From the NCBI RefSeq assembly GCF_001886955.1, contig NZ_CP016804.1, forward strand, positions 1,922,001-1,986,000: a stretch of DNA of 64,000 nt, in the 5' to 3' direction. Of the stretch, positions 27,659 to 35,702 are shown piece after piece (position 1 is the stretch's first letter; every line of letters begins with the position of its first letter). A program made the position numbers and the translations under genes. The notes beneath the pieces were generated by a model that had not been told where the DNA came from, made no database searches, and saw only the letters and a program-made list of their open reading frames with translations. This DNA is from Halodesulfurarchaeum formicicum (GTDB taxonomy: Archaea > Halobacteriota > Halobacteria > Halobacteriales > Halobacteriaceae).

Positions 27659-29251
27659 ATGGACGAGCAATCCACCGACTCGGCCTTTGCCGGGGTGAGC
27701 CGACTGCGCGGGCAGGTCTTCGCCGCGCTCGCGAAGGGAGCCTCGTGGCTCGGAATCCTCGTCCTCGCCTGGTTGCTCTTCATGGTCGTCGTCGACGCCT
27801 TCGGGCTTCCGGCGGCCAGCGTGGGCTGGTATCTCGGTGCCGCTGTTGGTTTCGGCGTGCCACTGCTGGCCTATGGCGCGTACATCCGTCGGACCCGTCC
27901 CGAACTCGGATGGATCGCGGTCAGGTCGACGGTCATCCCGCCGGGTGGGCTCGTCCTCGCCGGCGCGCTTTTCATCCTCTTCCTGGTCTTCGAGCCGGTC
28001 CACTGGCTCACCTACTACACCGTCGGCGTGCTCCCGGCCGTGGCAGTCTATGGCCACTTCGCCAGCCGCGAGGACACTCGCGCGCCGCTCTTTGCCACCG
28101 CCGTCGGCGTGATCGGGCTCGGCCTCGGCGTGTTCGTCGACGCCGCGCTTCCGGTCAAACCGATGCCCTGGGCCAGCCTCGTGTGGGTGCTTTCCGTCCC
28201 GGCCGGGGCGATAATCGCCTGGCGGGAGGCGACCGGAGACAGACGGCGGCAGGCCACGATCGTCGGTCTGACCGCACTCGGCGGCGTGCTGGCGAGTTTC
28301 GTCGGCCCGGCGACCATCGGGGTGACCCCCGACACGTCGGTCATCCTCTACGTGGCCGCCGTCTTGCCGGTCGGCTGGTATTACGGCCACGTGCTTGCGG
28401 CGGATCGCAGCGCCTGGCCCGGACTGCTGGCCCCGGGAGTCGCCGTGCTCGCGATTGGGCTCGGTATTACCCTCGGTGACCTCATCGGCGCAACTGGCCC
28501 GGACCCGGTCCTCGACTGGCAGTTCCTCACGAGTGCGCCCTCGACCATCCCCGAGAACGCCGGCCTGTTCCCAGCGATGGTCGGGTCGGTGTTCATCATC
28601 ACCATCGTGGCCCTGGTCTCCTTCGTGGTGGGCGTGGGCGCAGCCATCTACCTCGAGGAGTACGCCCCACAGACGGGGCTCGGCGGGACGATAACCCGGA
28701 TCATCCGGGTCAACATCTCGAATCTGGCTGGCGTGCCCTCCGTCGTCTACGGCCTGCTGGGCCTGGGGCTCTTCGTCAATCTCATCGGAATGGGGATGGG
28801 AATCGTCCTCGTGGCGGGGCTCACACTCTCCCTGTTGATCCTCCCGATCGTGATCATCTCCGCCCAGGAGGCCATCCGATCGGTTCCGGAGGAGGTGCGA
28901 CAGGCCTCCTACGGCATGGGCGCGACCCGGTGGCAGACGATCCGGAACGTGGTGCTCCCCCGGGCGGTTCCGGGGGTACTCACCGGGACGATCCTGGCCC
29001 TGAGCCGGGCCATCGGTGAGACGGCCCCGCTCCTGATGATCGGGGCCGCGACGACGGTCTTCCGGCCGCCCACGGGCTTTGCGAGCCAGGTCTCGGCGAT
29101 GCCCCTGCAGGTCTTCTACTGGTCGTTCCACCAGAAGTCGGCCTTCAGGGAACTCATCGCACCGGCCGGCGTCGTCACCCTGCTCGTCGTAATGCTCTCG
29201 ATGAACGTCCTCGCGATTTACCTTCGCAACAGGTATGAACAGCAGACATAA
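27659..29251 (+). CDS. pstA: phosphate ABC transporter permease PstA with long N-terminal membrane extension
   Basis: A 530-aa permease. The C-terminal 280 residues are a normal PstA ('YLEEYAPQTGLGG', 'NLAGVPSVVYGLLGLGLFV', EAA loop 'RQASYGMGATRWQTIRNVVLP'). The first 240 residues add about eight extra hydrophobic helices arranged as strings of short hydrophobic runs. Bacterial PstA is about 290 aa; long versions are seen in haloarchaea, so this is a lineage feature rather than a chance fusion. The role of the extension is unknown. Confidence 0.94.
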   Translation: MDEQSTDSAFAGVSRLRGQVFAALAKGASWLGILVLAWLLFMVVVDAFGLPAASVGWYLGAAVGFGVPLLAYGAYIRRTRPELGWIAVRSTVIPPGGLVLAGALFILFLVFEPVHWLTYYTVGVLPAVAVYGHFASREDTRAPLFATAVGVIGLGLGVFVDAALPVKPMPWASLVWVLSVPAGAIIAWREATGDRRRQATIVGLTALGGVLASFVGPATIGVTPDTSVILYVAAVLPVGWYYGHVLAADRSAWPGLLAPGVAVLAIGLGITLGDLIGATGPDPVLDWQFLTSAPSTIPENAGLFPAMVGSVFIITIVALVSFVVGVGAAIYLEEYAPQTGLGGTITRIIRVNISNLAGVPSVVYGLLGLGLFVNLIGMGMGIVLVAGLTLSLLILPIVIISAQEAIRSVPEEVRQASYGMGATRWQTIRNVVLPRAVPGVLTGTILALSRAIGETAPLLMIGAATTVFRPPTGFASQVSAMPLQVFYWSFHQKSAFRELIAPAGVVTLLVVMLSMNVLAIYLRNRYEQQT

Positions 29252-29277
29252 CCGTGAACCCGACGTGGTGACGCTAT

Positions 29278-30108
29278 ATGAGTAGCGAGTGGTCAGCGAC
29301 CGGTCTGGACGATTCCCAGCCCGAGAGCGAGCGGGACATCGAGCGGATTCCCCCGGAGGAGACGATCATCGAAGCCGAGGGGCTTGATGTCTACTACGGC
29401 GAGGAGCGGGCGCTCAACGACGTGTCCATGTCGATCCCCGAGCAGGAGGTCACCGCCATCATCGGCCCCTCCGGCTGTGGGAAATCCACGTTCCTCCGCT
29501 CGATCAACCGGATGAACGACCTCATCGACATCGCCCGTGTCACCGGCGAACTCCGATTCAAGGGGAAGAACGTCTACGACGACGACGTCGATCCGGTGGC
29601 CCTGCGCCGCCAGGTCGGGATGGTCTTTCAGGCCCCCAACCCGTTCCCGAAGAGCATCTACGACAACGTCGCCTACGGCCCGCGCATCCAGAACGACACC
29701 GAGAACCTGGACGAGCGGGTCGAACGGGCGCTGCGGCAGGCCGCCCTCTGGGACGAGGTCTCGGATCGACTCGACGAGCGCGGGACCGACCTCTCGGGCG
29801 GGCAGCAACAGCGGCTCTGCATCGCGCGGGCCATCGCCGTCGATCCCGAAGTCATCCTGATGGACGAGCCGGCAAGCGCACTGGACCCGGTCGCGACCTC
29901 CAAAATCGAGGACCTCATCGACGAACTCGCCGAGGACTACACCGTCGTGATCGTCACGCACAACATGCAACAGGCCGCCCGGATCTCGGACAAGACGGCG
30001 GTCTTCCTGACCGGCGGCCATCTCGTCGAGTACGGGGACACCGATCGGATCTTCCAGAACCCGCGCAACGAGCGGGTCGAGGATTACATCTCCGGGAAGT
30101 TCGGGTAG
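29278..30108 (+). CDS. pstB: phosphate ABC transporter ATP-binding protein PstB
   Basis: A 276-aa ATPase with Walker A 'GPSGCGKST' (63-71), PstB-specific 'RSINRMNDL', Q-loop '[16 protein letters not shown]', signature 'LSGGQQQR' and Walker B '[13 protein letters not shown]'. The N-terminus is extended by about 30 acidic residues. It closes the pst operon; no phoU gene follows within this window, unlike many pst operons. Confidence 0.96.
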   Translation: MSSEWSATGLDDSQPESERDIERIPPEETIIEAEGLDVYYGEERALNDVSMSIPEQEVTAIIGPSGCGKSTFLRSINRMNDLIDIARVTGELRFKGKNVYDDDVDPVALRRQVGMVFQAPNPFPKSIYDNVAYGPRIQNDTENLDERVERALRQAALWDEVSDRLDERGTDLSGGQQQRLCIARAIAVDPEVILMDEPASALDPVATSKIEDLIDELAEDYTVVIVTHNMQQAARISDKTAVFLTGGHLVEYGDTDRIFQNPRNERVEDYISGKFG

Positions 30109-30131
30109 GCCAGCTCTTCTCCACCAACCCC

Positions 30132-30179
30132 GCCAAAACGGCCACAAATCCGGCCAAAACGCGGTAAATCGGTTGAAAT
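30132..30179. other. phased A-tracts (candidate intrinsically bent DNA)
   Basis: Five short A-tracts start at 30135, 30146, 30156, 30166 and 30176, that is every 10-11 bp, in a genome where such tracts are rare. The nine-base unit GCCAAAACG occurs twice (30132, 30153). In-phase A-tracts are the classic signature of curved DNA. The segment lies between pstB and a lipoprotein gene and holds no gene. Confidence 0.6.
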
Positions 30180-30232
30180 CGGGCCAACGAACGTGGGCGT
30201 ACTAAGGTCTCGATGACCATTCCCCGAGTGTA

Positions 30233-30991
30233 ATGAACCCACAGAACTCATCGAACGACGGTGACATCGACGGCCCGACCCTCCCGCGACGAAAGCTACT
30301 CGCGGTCGGCGCCGGTGTCGGCGTCAGCCTCCTGGCCGGGTGTACCGGCGACACCAACGGAAGCGAGACCGGAACCTTCCGGCTGCTCGTGAGCGACCAG
30401 CCCGCGGACATCGCTGACTTCGACCGACTGGACGTGACCCTCGACAGCGCTCGCGTGTTCGAAGGCGAAGCGGGGACGACCACCGAAGCGGAGCCCACCA
30501 AAACCACGTCCGCACCAGAGACGACCACCGAGGAAACAACCACCCAGGAGGACGGGACCACCGAGACCACCGTCGAAGCGGAGACAACCACCACGACGGG
30601 GACCGAAACCGACGCGGACGAGCGGGGCTTCTTCCGGCTCGACCTGGAGGGAAAAACCGTCGACCTGACCCAGGTGGTCGGCGAGGACGCGATCTCCGTC
30701 TTCGACGGCGAACTCGAGACTGGCACCTACAACAAGATCGAACTCGAGGTGGCCGCAGTCGAGGGGATCGTCGACGGCGAGGAAGTACCGGTCAAAGTTC
30801 CGAGTGAAAAGCTCCAGATCGTGAAACCCTTCGAGGTCACCGCCGACGAGCCAGTCGAGTTCGTCTTCGACATCAACGTCGTCAAGAAGGGGCCGAACGG
30901 CTACAACCTCCTGCCCGTGATCTCCGAGAGTGGGGTCGCCGGCCGTGACGTGGAGTACCGGGAGGTCACCCAGAACGAGTCCGGCGACTAA
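30233..30991 (+). CDS. DUF4382 lipoprotein with threonine-rich insert
   Basis: A 252-aa exported protein. The leader 'LPRRKLLAVGAGVGVSLLAGC' contains a twin-arginine-type signal and a lipobox. A DUF4382 domain follows: 'GTFRLLVSDQPADIADFDRLDVTLDSARVF' opens it, and 'RLDLEGKTVDLTQVVGEDAISV' closes the first half. Between them (residues about 81-128) is a Thr/Glu low-complexity stretch, probably a glycosylated surface linker. It is probably on the cell surface. Function unknown. Confidence 0.88.
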   Translation: MNPQNSSNDGDIDGPTLPRRKLLAVGAGVGVSLLAGCTGDTNGSETGTFRLLVSDQPADIADFDRLDVTLDSARVFEGEAGTTTEAEPTKTTSAPETTTEETTTQEDGTTETTVEAETTTTTGTETDADERGFFRLDLEGKTVDLTQVVGEDAISVFDGELETGTYNKIELEVAAVEGIVDGEEVPVKVPSEKLQIVKPFEVTADEPVEFVFDINVVKKGPNGYNLLPVISESGVAGRDVEYREVTQNESGD

Positions 30992-31048
30992 CGCGGAGAC
31001 ACCGTTCCCGGCCCACAGGGTTATTCGGTGAGCGAGCCTATCACGGGC

Positions 31049-31984
31049 ATGAGCCCGTCAACACCCGGTATCCACCACGTCACGGCCATCGGGGCCGATC
31101 CGGGGCGGAATCGCCAGTTCTACACGGAGACGTTGGGTCTCCGGCTGGTGAAACGAAGTGTCAACCAGGACGATCCCACGGTCTATCACCTCTTCTACGG
31201 CGACCGCGAGGGCAATCCCGGGACGAGTATGACCGTGTTCCCCTATCCGGGGGCCACGCCGGGCGAGTCCGGGAGCGGCCAGGCCACGACCGTCCAGTTC
31301 ACGATTCCGGACGCGGCCGTCGAGTTCTGGCTCGACCGCCTGGACGAAGCGGGAATCGACCGGGACGAACCGATCGAACGGTTCGGCGACACTGTCATCC
31401 CGCTCAGGGACCCGGACGGGCTGGCACTCGAACTCGTGGCGACCGACGCGCCCGCGGGAAGCCCCCCGGCGGGACCGGTGCCCGAAGCACACGCGATCCG
31501 GGGCTTTTTCGGCGTGACACTCACGGTCGCGGCCGATGAGGGCTTTACCGGACTCCTGGAGGCGATGGGCTATCAGGAGACCGACCGGACGGCGGCCAGA
31601 ACCCGCTACGAATCGAGTGGCGAACTGGGAGCCGTCCTCGACGTGCAAGTCGACCCGGAGGCCCCGCGTGGCCGACAGGGCGCTGGCACGGTCCATCACG
31701 TTGCCTTCCGCGTAGGAGAGTCGACACAGGCCGAGTGGCGAGCGTTACTCCAGGATCGTGGATTGCGCCCGACCGAGGTAATCGACCGGAAGTGGTTCGA
31801 GTCGGTCTATGCCCGGACACCCGCCGGGATCCTCTTCGAGTTCGCCACGGCGGAGCCGGGGTACACCGTCGACGAGGCCCTCGAGGACCTGGGCACGAAA
31901 CTCGTGCTGCCCGACTGGCTCGAAGAGCGCCGGGCGGAGATCGAAGCCGAACTGCCACCCTTTGATAGCAACGTCAATGCGTGA
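31049..31984 (+). CDS. VOC-family ring-cleaving dioxygenase (MhqO-like)
   Basis: A 311-aa protein made of two vicinal-oxygen-chelate (glyoxalase/dioxygenase) halves. The first begins 'PGIHHVTAIGADPGRNRQFY' and has 'DPTVYHLFYGDREG'; the second begins 'GFFGVTLTVA' and has 'GTVHHVAFRV', with a Glu ligand in 'GILFEFAT'. Together these provide the His/His/Glu metal site. It resembles putative ring-cleaving dioxygenases such as MhqO. The ATG at 31049 is preferred over a GTG at 31028. The following esterase gene overlaps its end by eight bases. Confidence 0.9.
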   Translation: MSPSTPGIHHVTAIGADPGRNRQFYTETLGLRLVKRSVNQDDPTVYHLFYGDREGNPGTSMTVFPYPGATPGESGSGQATTVQFTIPDAAVEFWLDRLDEAGIDRDEPIERFGDTVIPLRDPDGLALELVATDAPAGSPPAGPVPEAHAIRGFFGVTLTVAADEGFTGLLEAMGYQETDRTAARTRYESSGELGAVLDVQVDPEAPRGRQGAGTVHHVAFRVGESTQAEWRALLQDRGLRPTEVIDRKWFESVYARTPAGILFEFATAEPGYTVDEALEDLGTKLVLPDWLEERRAEIEAELPPFDSNVNA

Positions 31985-32624
31985 CGCCACCCCTGGCCCA
32001 CATCAGGGCCAACCGCTCGTTCAGGCCGGAACGGCTGTCGAGGACGCCCACGCGGCCCTTATCTTGGTCCACGGTCGCGGGGCGAGTGCCCGGAGCATCA
32101 TCCAGTTCGGTCGCCAGGTCGCGCCGACCGAATTTGTACTGTTGGCGCCGCAAGCAGCCGACAACGAGTGGTATCCCCAGTCGTTTCTGGCCCCGGTCGA
32201 GCAGAACGAGCCAGGTCGCCGGTCCGGGCTCCAGGCGATCGACGACGCCGTGGAAACGGCCCGGGCGGCCTCGATTCCGACCGAGCGAATCGCACTCGCT
32301 GGGTTCTCCCAGGGCGCGTGTCTCGTGAGCGAGTACGTTGCCCGGAATCCCGACCGCTACGGTGGCCTGGCCGTGTTGAGCGGCGGCCTGCTGGGCGAGA
32401 CTGTCGATCCGGCAGACTACCAGGGAGCCCTCGACGGGACGCCGGTCTTTCTCGGCTGTAGCGATATCGACCCACACATCCCCGAACAGCGAGTGCACGC
32501 GACCGCAGCCGTATTCGAATCCCTCGATGCAGCCGTCGACACCCGGATCTACGACGGAATGGCGCACACGGTCAACGACGACGAACTCGACGCGGTGGCG
32601 GCCATGCTCGCGGATCTCGACTGA
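31977..32624 (+). CDS. alpha/beta-hydrolase, phospholipase/carboxylesterase family
   Basis: A 215-aa serine hydrolase. The oxyanion-side motif 'LILVHGRGASA' and the nucleophile elbow 'GFSQGA' are clear; the catalytic Asp is probably in 'GCSDIDPHIP' and the His in 'GMAHTVN'. It matches the carboxylesterase/YpfH group. Overlap with the dioxygenase gene by eight bases suggests joint action, as in MhqD/MhqO pairs that handle quinone or aromatic stress; this pairing is inferred. Confidence 0.9.
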   Translation: MRDATPGPHQGQPLVQAGTAVEDAHAALILVHGRGASARSIIQFGRQVAPTEFVLLAPQAADNEWYPQSFLAPVEQNEPGRRSGLQAIDDAVETARAASIPTERIALAGFSQGACLVSEYVARNPDRYGGLAVLSGGLLGETVDPADYQGALDGTPVFLGCSDIDPHIPEQRVHATAAVFESLDAAVDTRIYDGMAHTVNDDELDAVAAMLADLD

Positions 32625-32685
32625 TCGGGCCGCCGTCGCCGATCGAGTCACGCCCCTTTTGTACGCCCATCGGTAACAGACAGGT

Positions 32686-32736
32686 ATGCAACGAGAAACG
32701 AACGTTTCCGGTCCCGCCGAAGTCGTTGGGTTCTGA
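32686..32736 (+). other. possible 16-codon leader ORF
   Basis: An ATG at 32686 opens a 16-codon frame (MQRETNVSGPAEVVGF) that stops two bases before the YdjM-like start. A TATA-like TTTTGTAC about 27 bp upstream would make the leader ATG, not the gene's own ATG, the 5' end of a leaderless mRNA. It contains a GAAACG-AA-CGTTTC inverted repeat (32695-32708). Confidence 0.3.
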
Positions 32737-32738
32737 AT

Positions 32739-33242
32739 ATGTATCGAACCGGACACTACGGCGCAGCACTGCTGGTGTACGCTCCGATCGGCTTCGTCCT
32801 GCTGGCGGCGGGGTTCGACGAGCTAGCGGCCGTCGGTGCGGTGGTCGTCGCCGGCGGATCGATGGTCCCGGACTGGGACCAGAAGGTGCCCTTCATCTCC
32901 CACCGCGGCATCACGCATACGATCTGGTTCGCCCTCCTCGCTGGTGCGCTTCTCGGTGCGGCGGGCTGGTACGTCGGCGAGGGGATGGCTCCACGAGCTC
33001 AGCTCGGGCTCGCCGCCTTCGGGGCCCTCCTCGGGATCGTGACCATCGGCGCCCACATTCTGGCCGACGCGCTCACGCCCATGGGAATTCGGCCCTTCGA
33101 GCCCCTGGGACACGGCTCGTACTCCCTGGAGTTGACCAACGCGTCGAACCCCATCGGCAACGGACTCCTCCTGGTGCTCGGCCTACTTGCGACCGGTGGC
33201 GCCGTCGCCGCCAGCCGCGAGATCTCACTCGCTTTTCTCTGA
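32739..33242 (+). CDS. YdjM-family membrane-bound metal-dependent hydrolase
   Basis: A 167-aa protein with about four transmembrane helices and the family motifs 'MVPDWDQKVPFISHRGITHTIW' (split into PDWD and HRGITHT) and 'HILADALTPMGIRPF'. These His/Asp residues are the putative metal ligands. The homologue YdjM of E. coli is an SOS-linked inner-membrane protein. Its 3' end overlaps the convergent TrkA-C gene by 18 bases. Confidence 0.88.
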   Translation: MYRTGHYGAALLVYAPIGFVLLAAGFDELAAVGAVVVAGGSMVPDWDQKVPFISHRGITHTIWFALLAGALLGAAGWYVGEGMAPRAQLGLAAFGALLGIVTIGAHILADALTPMGIRPFEPLGHGSYSLELTNASNPIGNGLLLVLGLLATGGAVAASREISLAFL

Positions 33243-34439
33243 GTGGCCGGCTGACCACGGTCGGCCCCCGGATCGGGATTCCGTCGCCGACTCCGTTTCG
33301 ACAGCGTGCACGCCGTCGGTTCCGTCCAGTTTGCGGAGGATTTCGGGTCGCCCGATCACGAACAACTCGTCCCCGGCCTGGATCACCCGACTCCGGTTCG
33401 GGATCGTCTCGACAGACTCGCCAGCCGTCCGAATCCCCAGTACCGTGCCGTCGATGGCAGCGACGGACTGACCGACCAGCGGACTGGAGTCAGTGATCGA
33501 GAGCAGGCGCATGGTCTCGTCCGCCCGTCGGAGCATCGCGGCGAACTCACGATCCGGGCGCGAGTCCGCCTCGAGGGTGAGCAGCCGGTACTCCGCCTCC
33601 GGGTCGATCGCCGTGGCGACAGCACGATCAGTCGTGATCGTCGCGATCGAGCCGACCCGGGCCCTGAGTTCGCCCGTCCCGAGCTTTCGGGGCGTATCCT
33701 CGACGGCCCAGAGCTGGACGATATCCCCCGCCGTGGCGCTGAACGGCGGATCCGCCCGGACGGCGACCGCGGCCGCGTTCGGTGGCAAGGTCGGGCCGAT
33801 GCCGGCTGGGCGTCTGGCGACCCCGAGATACTGGATTTCACCCGCCGCGGAGAGTTCCAAATCGACGTAGCCCACGTCGAATTTCTCCTTGAGCCGGGCC
33901 TGGAGCTGTGTCCGCAGTTCCGCGACGGTGAGCCCGCGTGGGAAGTCAAGCGTCCGGCCAACGAGTGACTCCTTCGTGGCGGCCTCGACCGGATCGTAGC
34001 CCTCGATATCCCTGATCTCCGCCGGGAGGGTCACCGAGATGTGACGGCCCGCGGCCCGAACGATCGGACTGAGATCGCGCTGCAGCCAGGACAGCGAGAG
34101 CCGGTCGGATCGGGCCAGGCGGTCCCCGAGCGTGTTCCCACCGTACGAGGCGAGAGCCGCGATGGCAAACACCAGGACGTTGAGCGTCGCCTCGCCCACG
34201 GTCGGGCTGGCAGCCCCACCCTGGACAAACTGGGCGAAGAGGGTGCGTGTGTTCAGGTAGAGCGCGACGACCCCCAGCCCGAGAATCAGCGTGACCCCCT
34301 CGGGAAGCGCGTGTCGAACCCGAATCCGGTACGCGAAAGCGGCGATCGCAGTCGTCCCGCCCGCCAAAAGCACCAGGCCGATCACGTGAACCACGGACTC
34401 CAGCAGTCGCGTCCCCAGCTCGACCACGGCGAGACTCAC
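33225..34439 (-). CDS. membrane protein with TrkA-C (RCK-C) domains, paralogue 1
   Basis: A 404-aa protein. Three hydrophobic helices occupy residues 10-105, then a long cytosolic region ends in RCK-C domains: 'RLLSITDSSPLVGQSVAAIDGTVLGIRT' and 'IQAGDELFVIGRPEILRKL' are typical. It lacks a pore loop and a Rossmann TrkA-N domain. The GTG start at 34439 overlaps the stop of paralogue 2 (GTGA). Together with its neighbours it probably forms a K+-channel regulatory set. The exact role is unknown. Confidence 0.85.
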   Translation of the reverse strand: MSLAVVELGTRLLESVVHVIGLVLLAGGTTAIAAFAYRIRVRHALPEGVTLILGLGVVALYLNTRTLFAQFVQGGAASPTVGEATLNVLVFAIAALASYGGNTLGDRLARSDRLSLSWLQRDLSPIVRAAGRHISVTLPAEIRDIEGYDPVEAATKESLVGRTLDFPRGLTVAELRTQLQARLKEKFDVGYVDLELSAAGEIQYLGVARRPAGIGPTLPPNAAAVAVRADPPFSATAGDIVQLWAVEDTPRKLGTGELRARVGSIATITTDRAVATAIDPEAEYRLLTLEADSRPDREFAAMLRRADETMRLLSITDSSPLVGQSVAAIDGTVLGIRTAGESVETIPNRSRVIQAGDELFVIGRPEILRKLDGTDGVHAVETESATESRSGGRPWSAGHSEKSE

Positions 34440-35656
34440 GCGATCACCTCCTCGAAGGCAGCCAACTGGTCGCTGGTGCCCACGACGATCAGGTCATCGC
34501 CGCCGTGCAATTCGGTCCGTCCACTGGGCGCGACGATCCGTTCGGTCGGCCGACGAATCGCCAGCACGGCGACGCCGTAAGTGTCCCTGATCTGGGCCCC
34601 GCCGATCGTCTGGCCCACCAGGTCGCTGTCCGCACCCAGTGAGTACTTCCGGAACTTGGCGCCCGCGTCGGTGAGCAACGCGATCGTCTCGTACTCACGA
34701 TATGTCCCCCGGGGGTGGACGACGATCGGGGCGAACGCCGTCCGGAGCACCTCCCGCGCCTCGGCCGGCGAGACCACGATCGTCACCTGCCCCAGACCGC
34801 CCTCGGTGGTCGCGGTGGCTGGCGGTCGTGACTCGACCGGTTCGGTGTCGTCAAAACGTGCCGGCTCGTCCGGCTCGATAGACGGTTCGGGCCTGGGCCG
34901 TTCGGTTCTGGCACTCACGACGGGGCCGGTCACCGTCCCAGTGGAAAGTTCGATCGAGACCACGTCGCCCCGGGCGAGCCCGGTCGGCAACAGCGTCTTG
35001 ACCGTCACGGCCCGTTTGCCCGTCGGGACTCGACGCGAGAGGCCAGCGGATTCGGGGGCCGCCGCGATCTCGGCCCGGCCCGCCTTGTCGATGGTGACCC
35101 GGACGTCTACGAGTTCGTAATCGGCGAGGAGTCGCGCTTCGAGCTTGGCCTCGAGTTCCGACCGCGGCAGGTCGGCGGGAAACTTCCAGGAGCCAGCGGT
35201 GAGACGCTCCCGGAGGTCCGCCGACAGCGGCGGATACCCCTCCAGATCCTGGATGTCCCCGATCGGTCGGATGTGGACCTGGCCGAGCGTGTCGATCCGC
35301 TCGATGAGATCGCTGGAGAGCCGGCTCTCCCGGAGCCGGCGCAGGGTGAGCCCCCGCGGTGTCGCCACGGCCAGTTTGTCCCCCTGGCTGTGCGCCCAGA
35401 GACTCGCCATCAGGATGACCGCTGTGGCGGTGATTCCCGTCCAGCTGTCGGCCATCTGCGGGTCGATGAATCCCATGAGTCCGCCCGAAACCCCCGCGAG
35501 TGCGCCACTCACGACCACCACCCCGAGCGCGGGGACGGTCACGTTGGTGAAATATTTGAATCCAAAGCCGATCGCAAAGGCGATGAGCGCCGGAAACAGG
35601 GCGGCCAACAGGCCGAGATACACCCCGAGTAGCACCTGTGCGATCGGGACCTGCAT
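34436..35656 (-). CDS. membrane protein with TrkA-C (RCK-C) domains, paralogue 2
   Basis: A 406-aa paralogue of the next gene in the operon with the same plan: hydrophobic helices to about residue 100, the conserved block 'LPRSELEAKLEARLLADYELVDVRV' (compare 'LRTQLQARLKEKFDVGYVDL' in paralogue 1), then a C-terminal TrkA-C domain ('LVGQTIGGAQIRDTYGVAVLAIRR'). An acidic, Pro-rich linker lies near residue 255-290. The ATG at 35656 is preferred to a GTG one codon earlier. A TATA-like CTATTTATC lies 25-30 bp upstream. Confidence 0.85.
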   Translation of the reverse strand: MQVPIAQVLLGVYLGLLAALFPALIAFAIGFGFKYFTNVTVPALGVVVVSGALAGVSGGLMGFIDPQMADSWTGITATAVILMASLWAHSQGDKLAVATPRGLTLRRLRESRLSSDLIERIDTLGQVHIRPIGDIQDLEGYPPLSADLRERLTAGSWKFPADLPRSELEAKLEARLLADYELVDVRVTIDKAGRAEIAAAPESAGLSRRVPTGKRAVTVKTLLPTGLARGDVVSIELSTGTVTGPVVSARTERPRPEPSIEPDEPARFDDTEPVESRPPATATTEGGLGQVTIVVSPAEAREVLRTAFAPIVVHPRGTYREYETIALLTDAGAKFRKYSLGADSDLVGQTIGGAQIRDTYGVAVLAIRRPTERIVAPSGRTELHGGDDLIVVGTSDQLAAFEEVIA

Positions 35657-35702
35657 CACCGGAGCTCAGCCGTCCACGGGATAAATAGGTGGGGGCCGGC
35701 AG

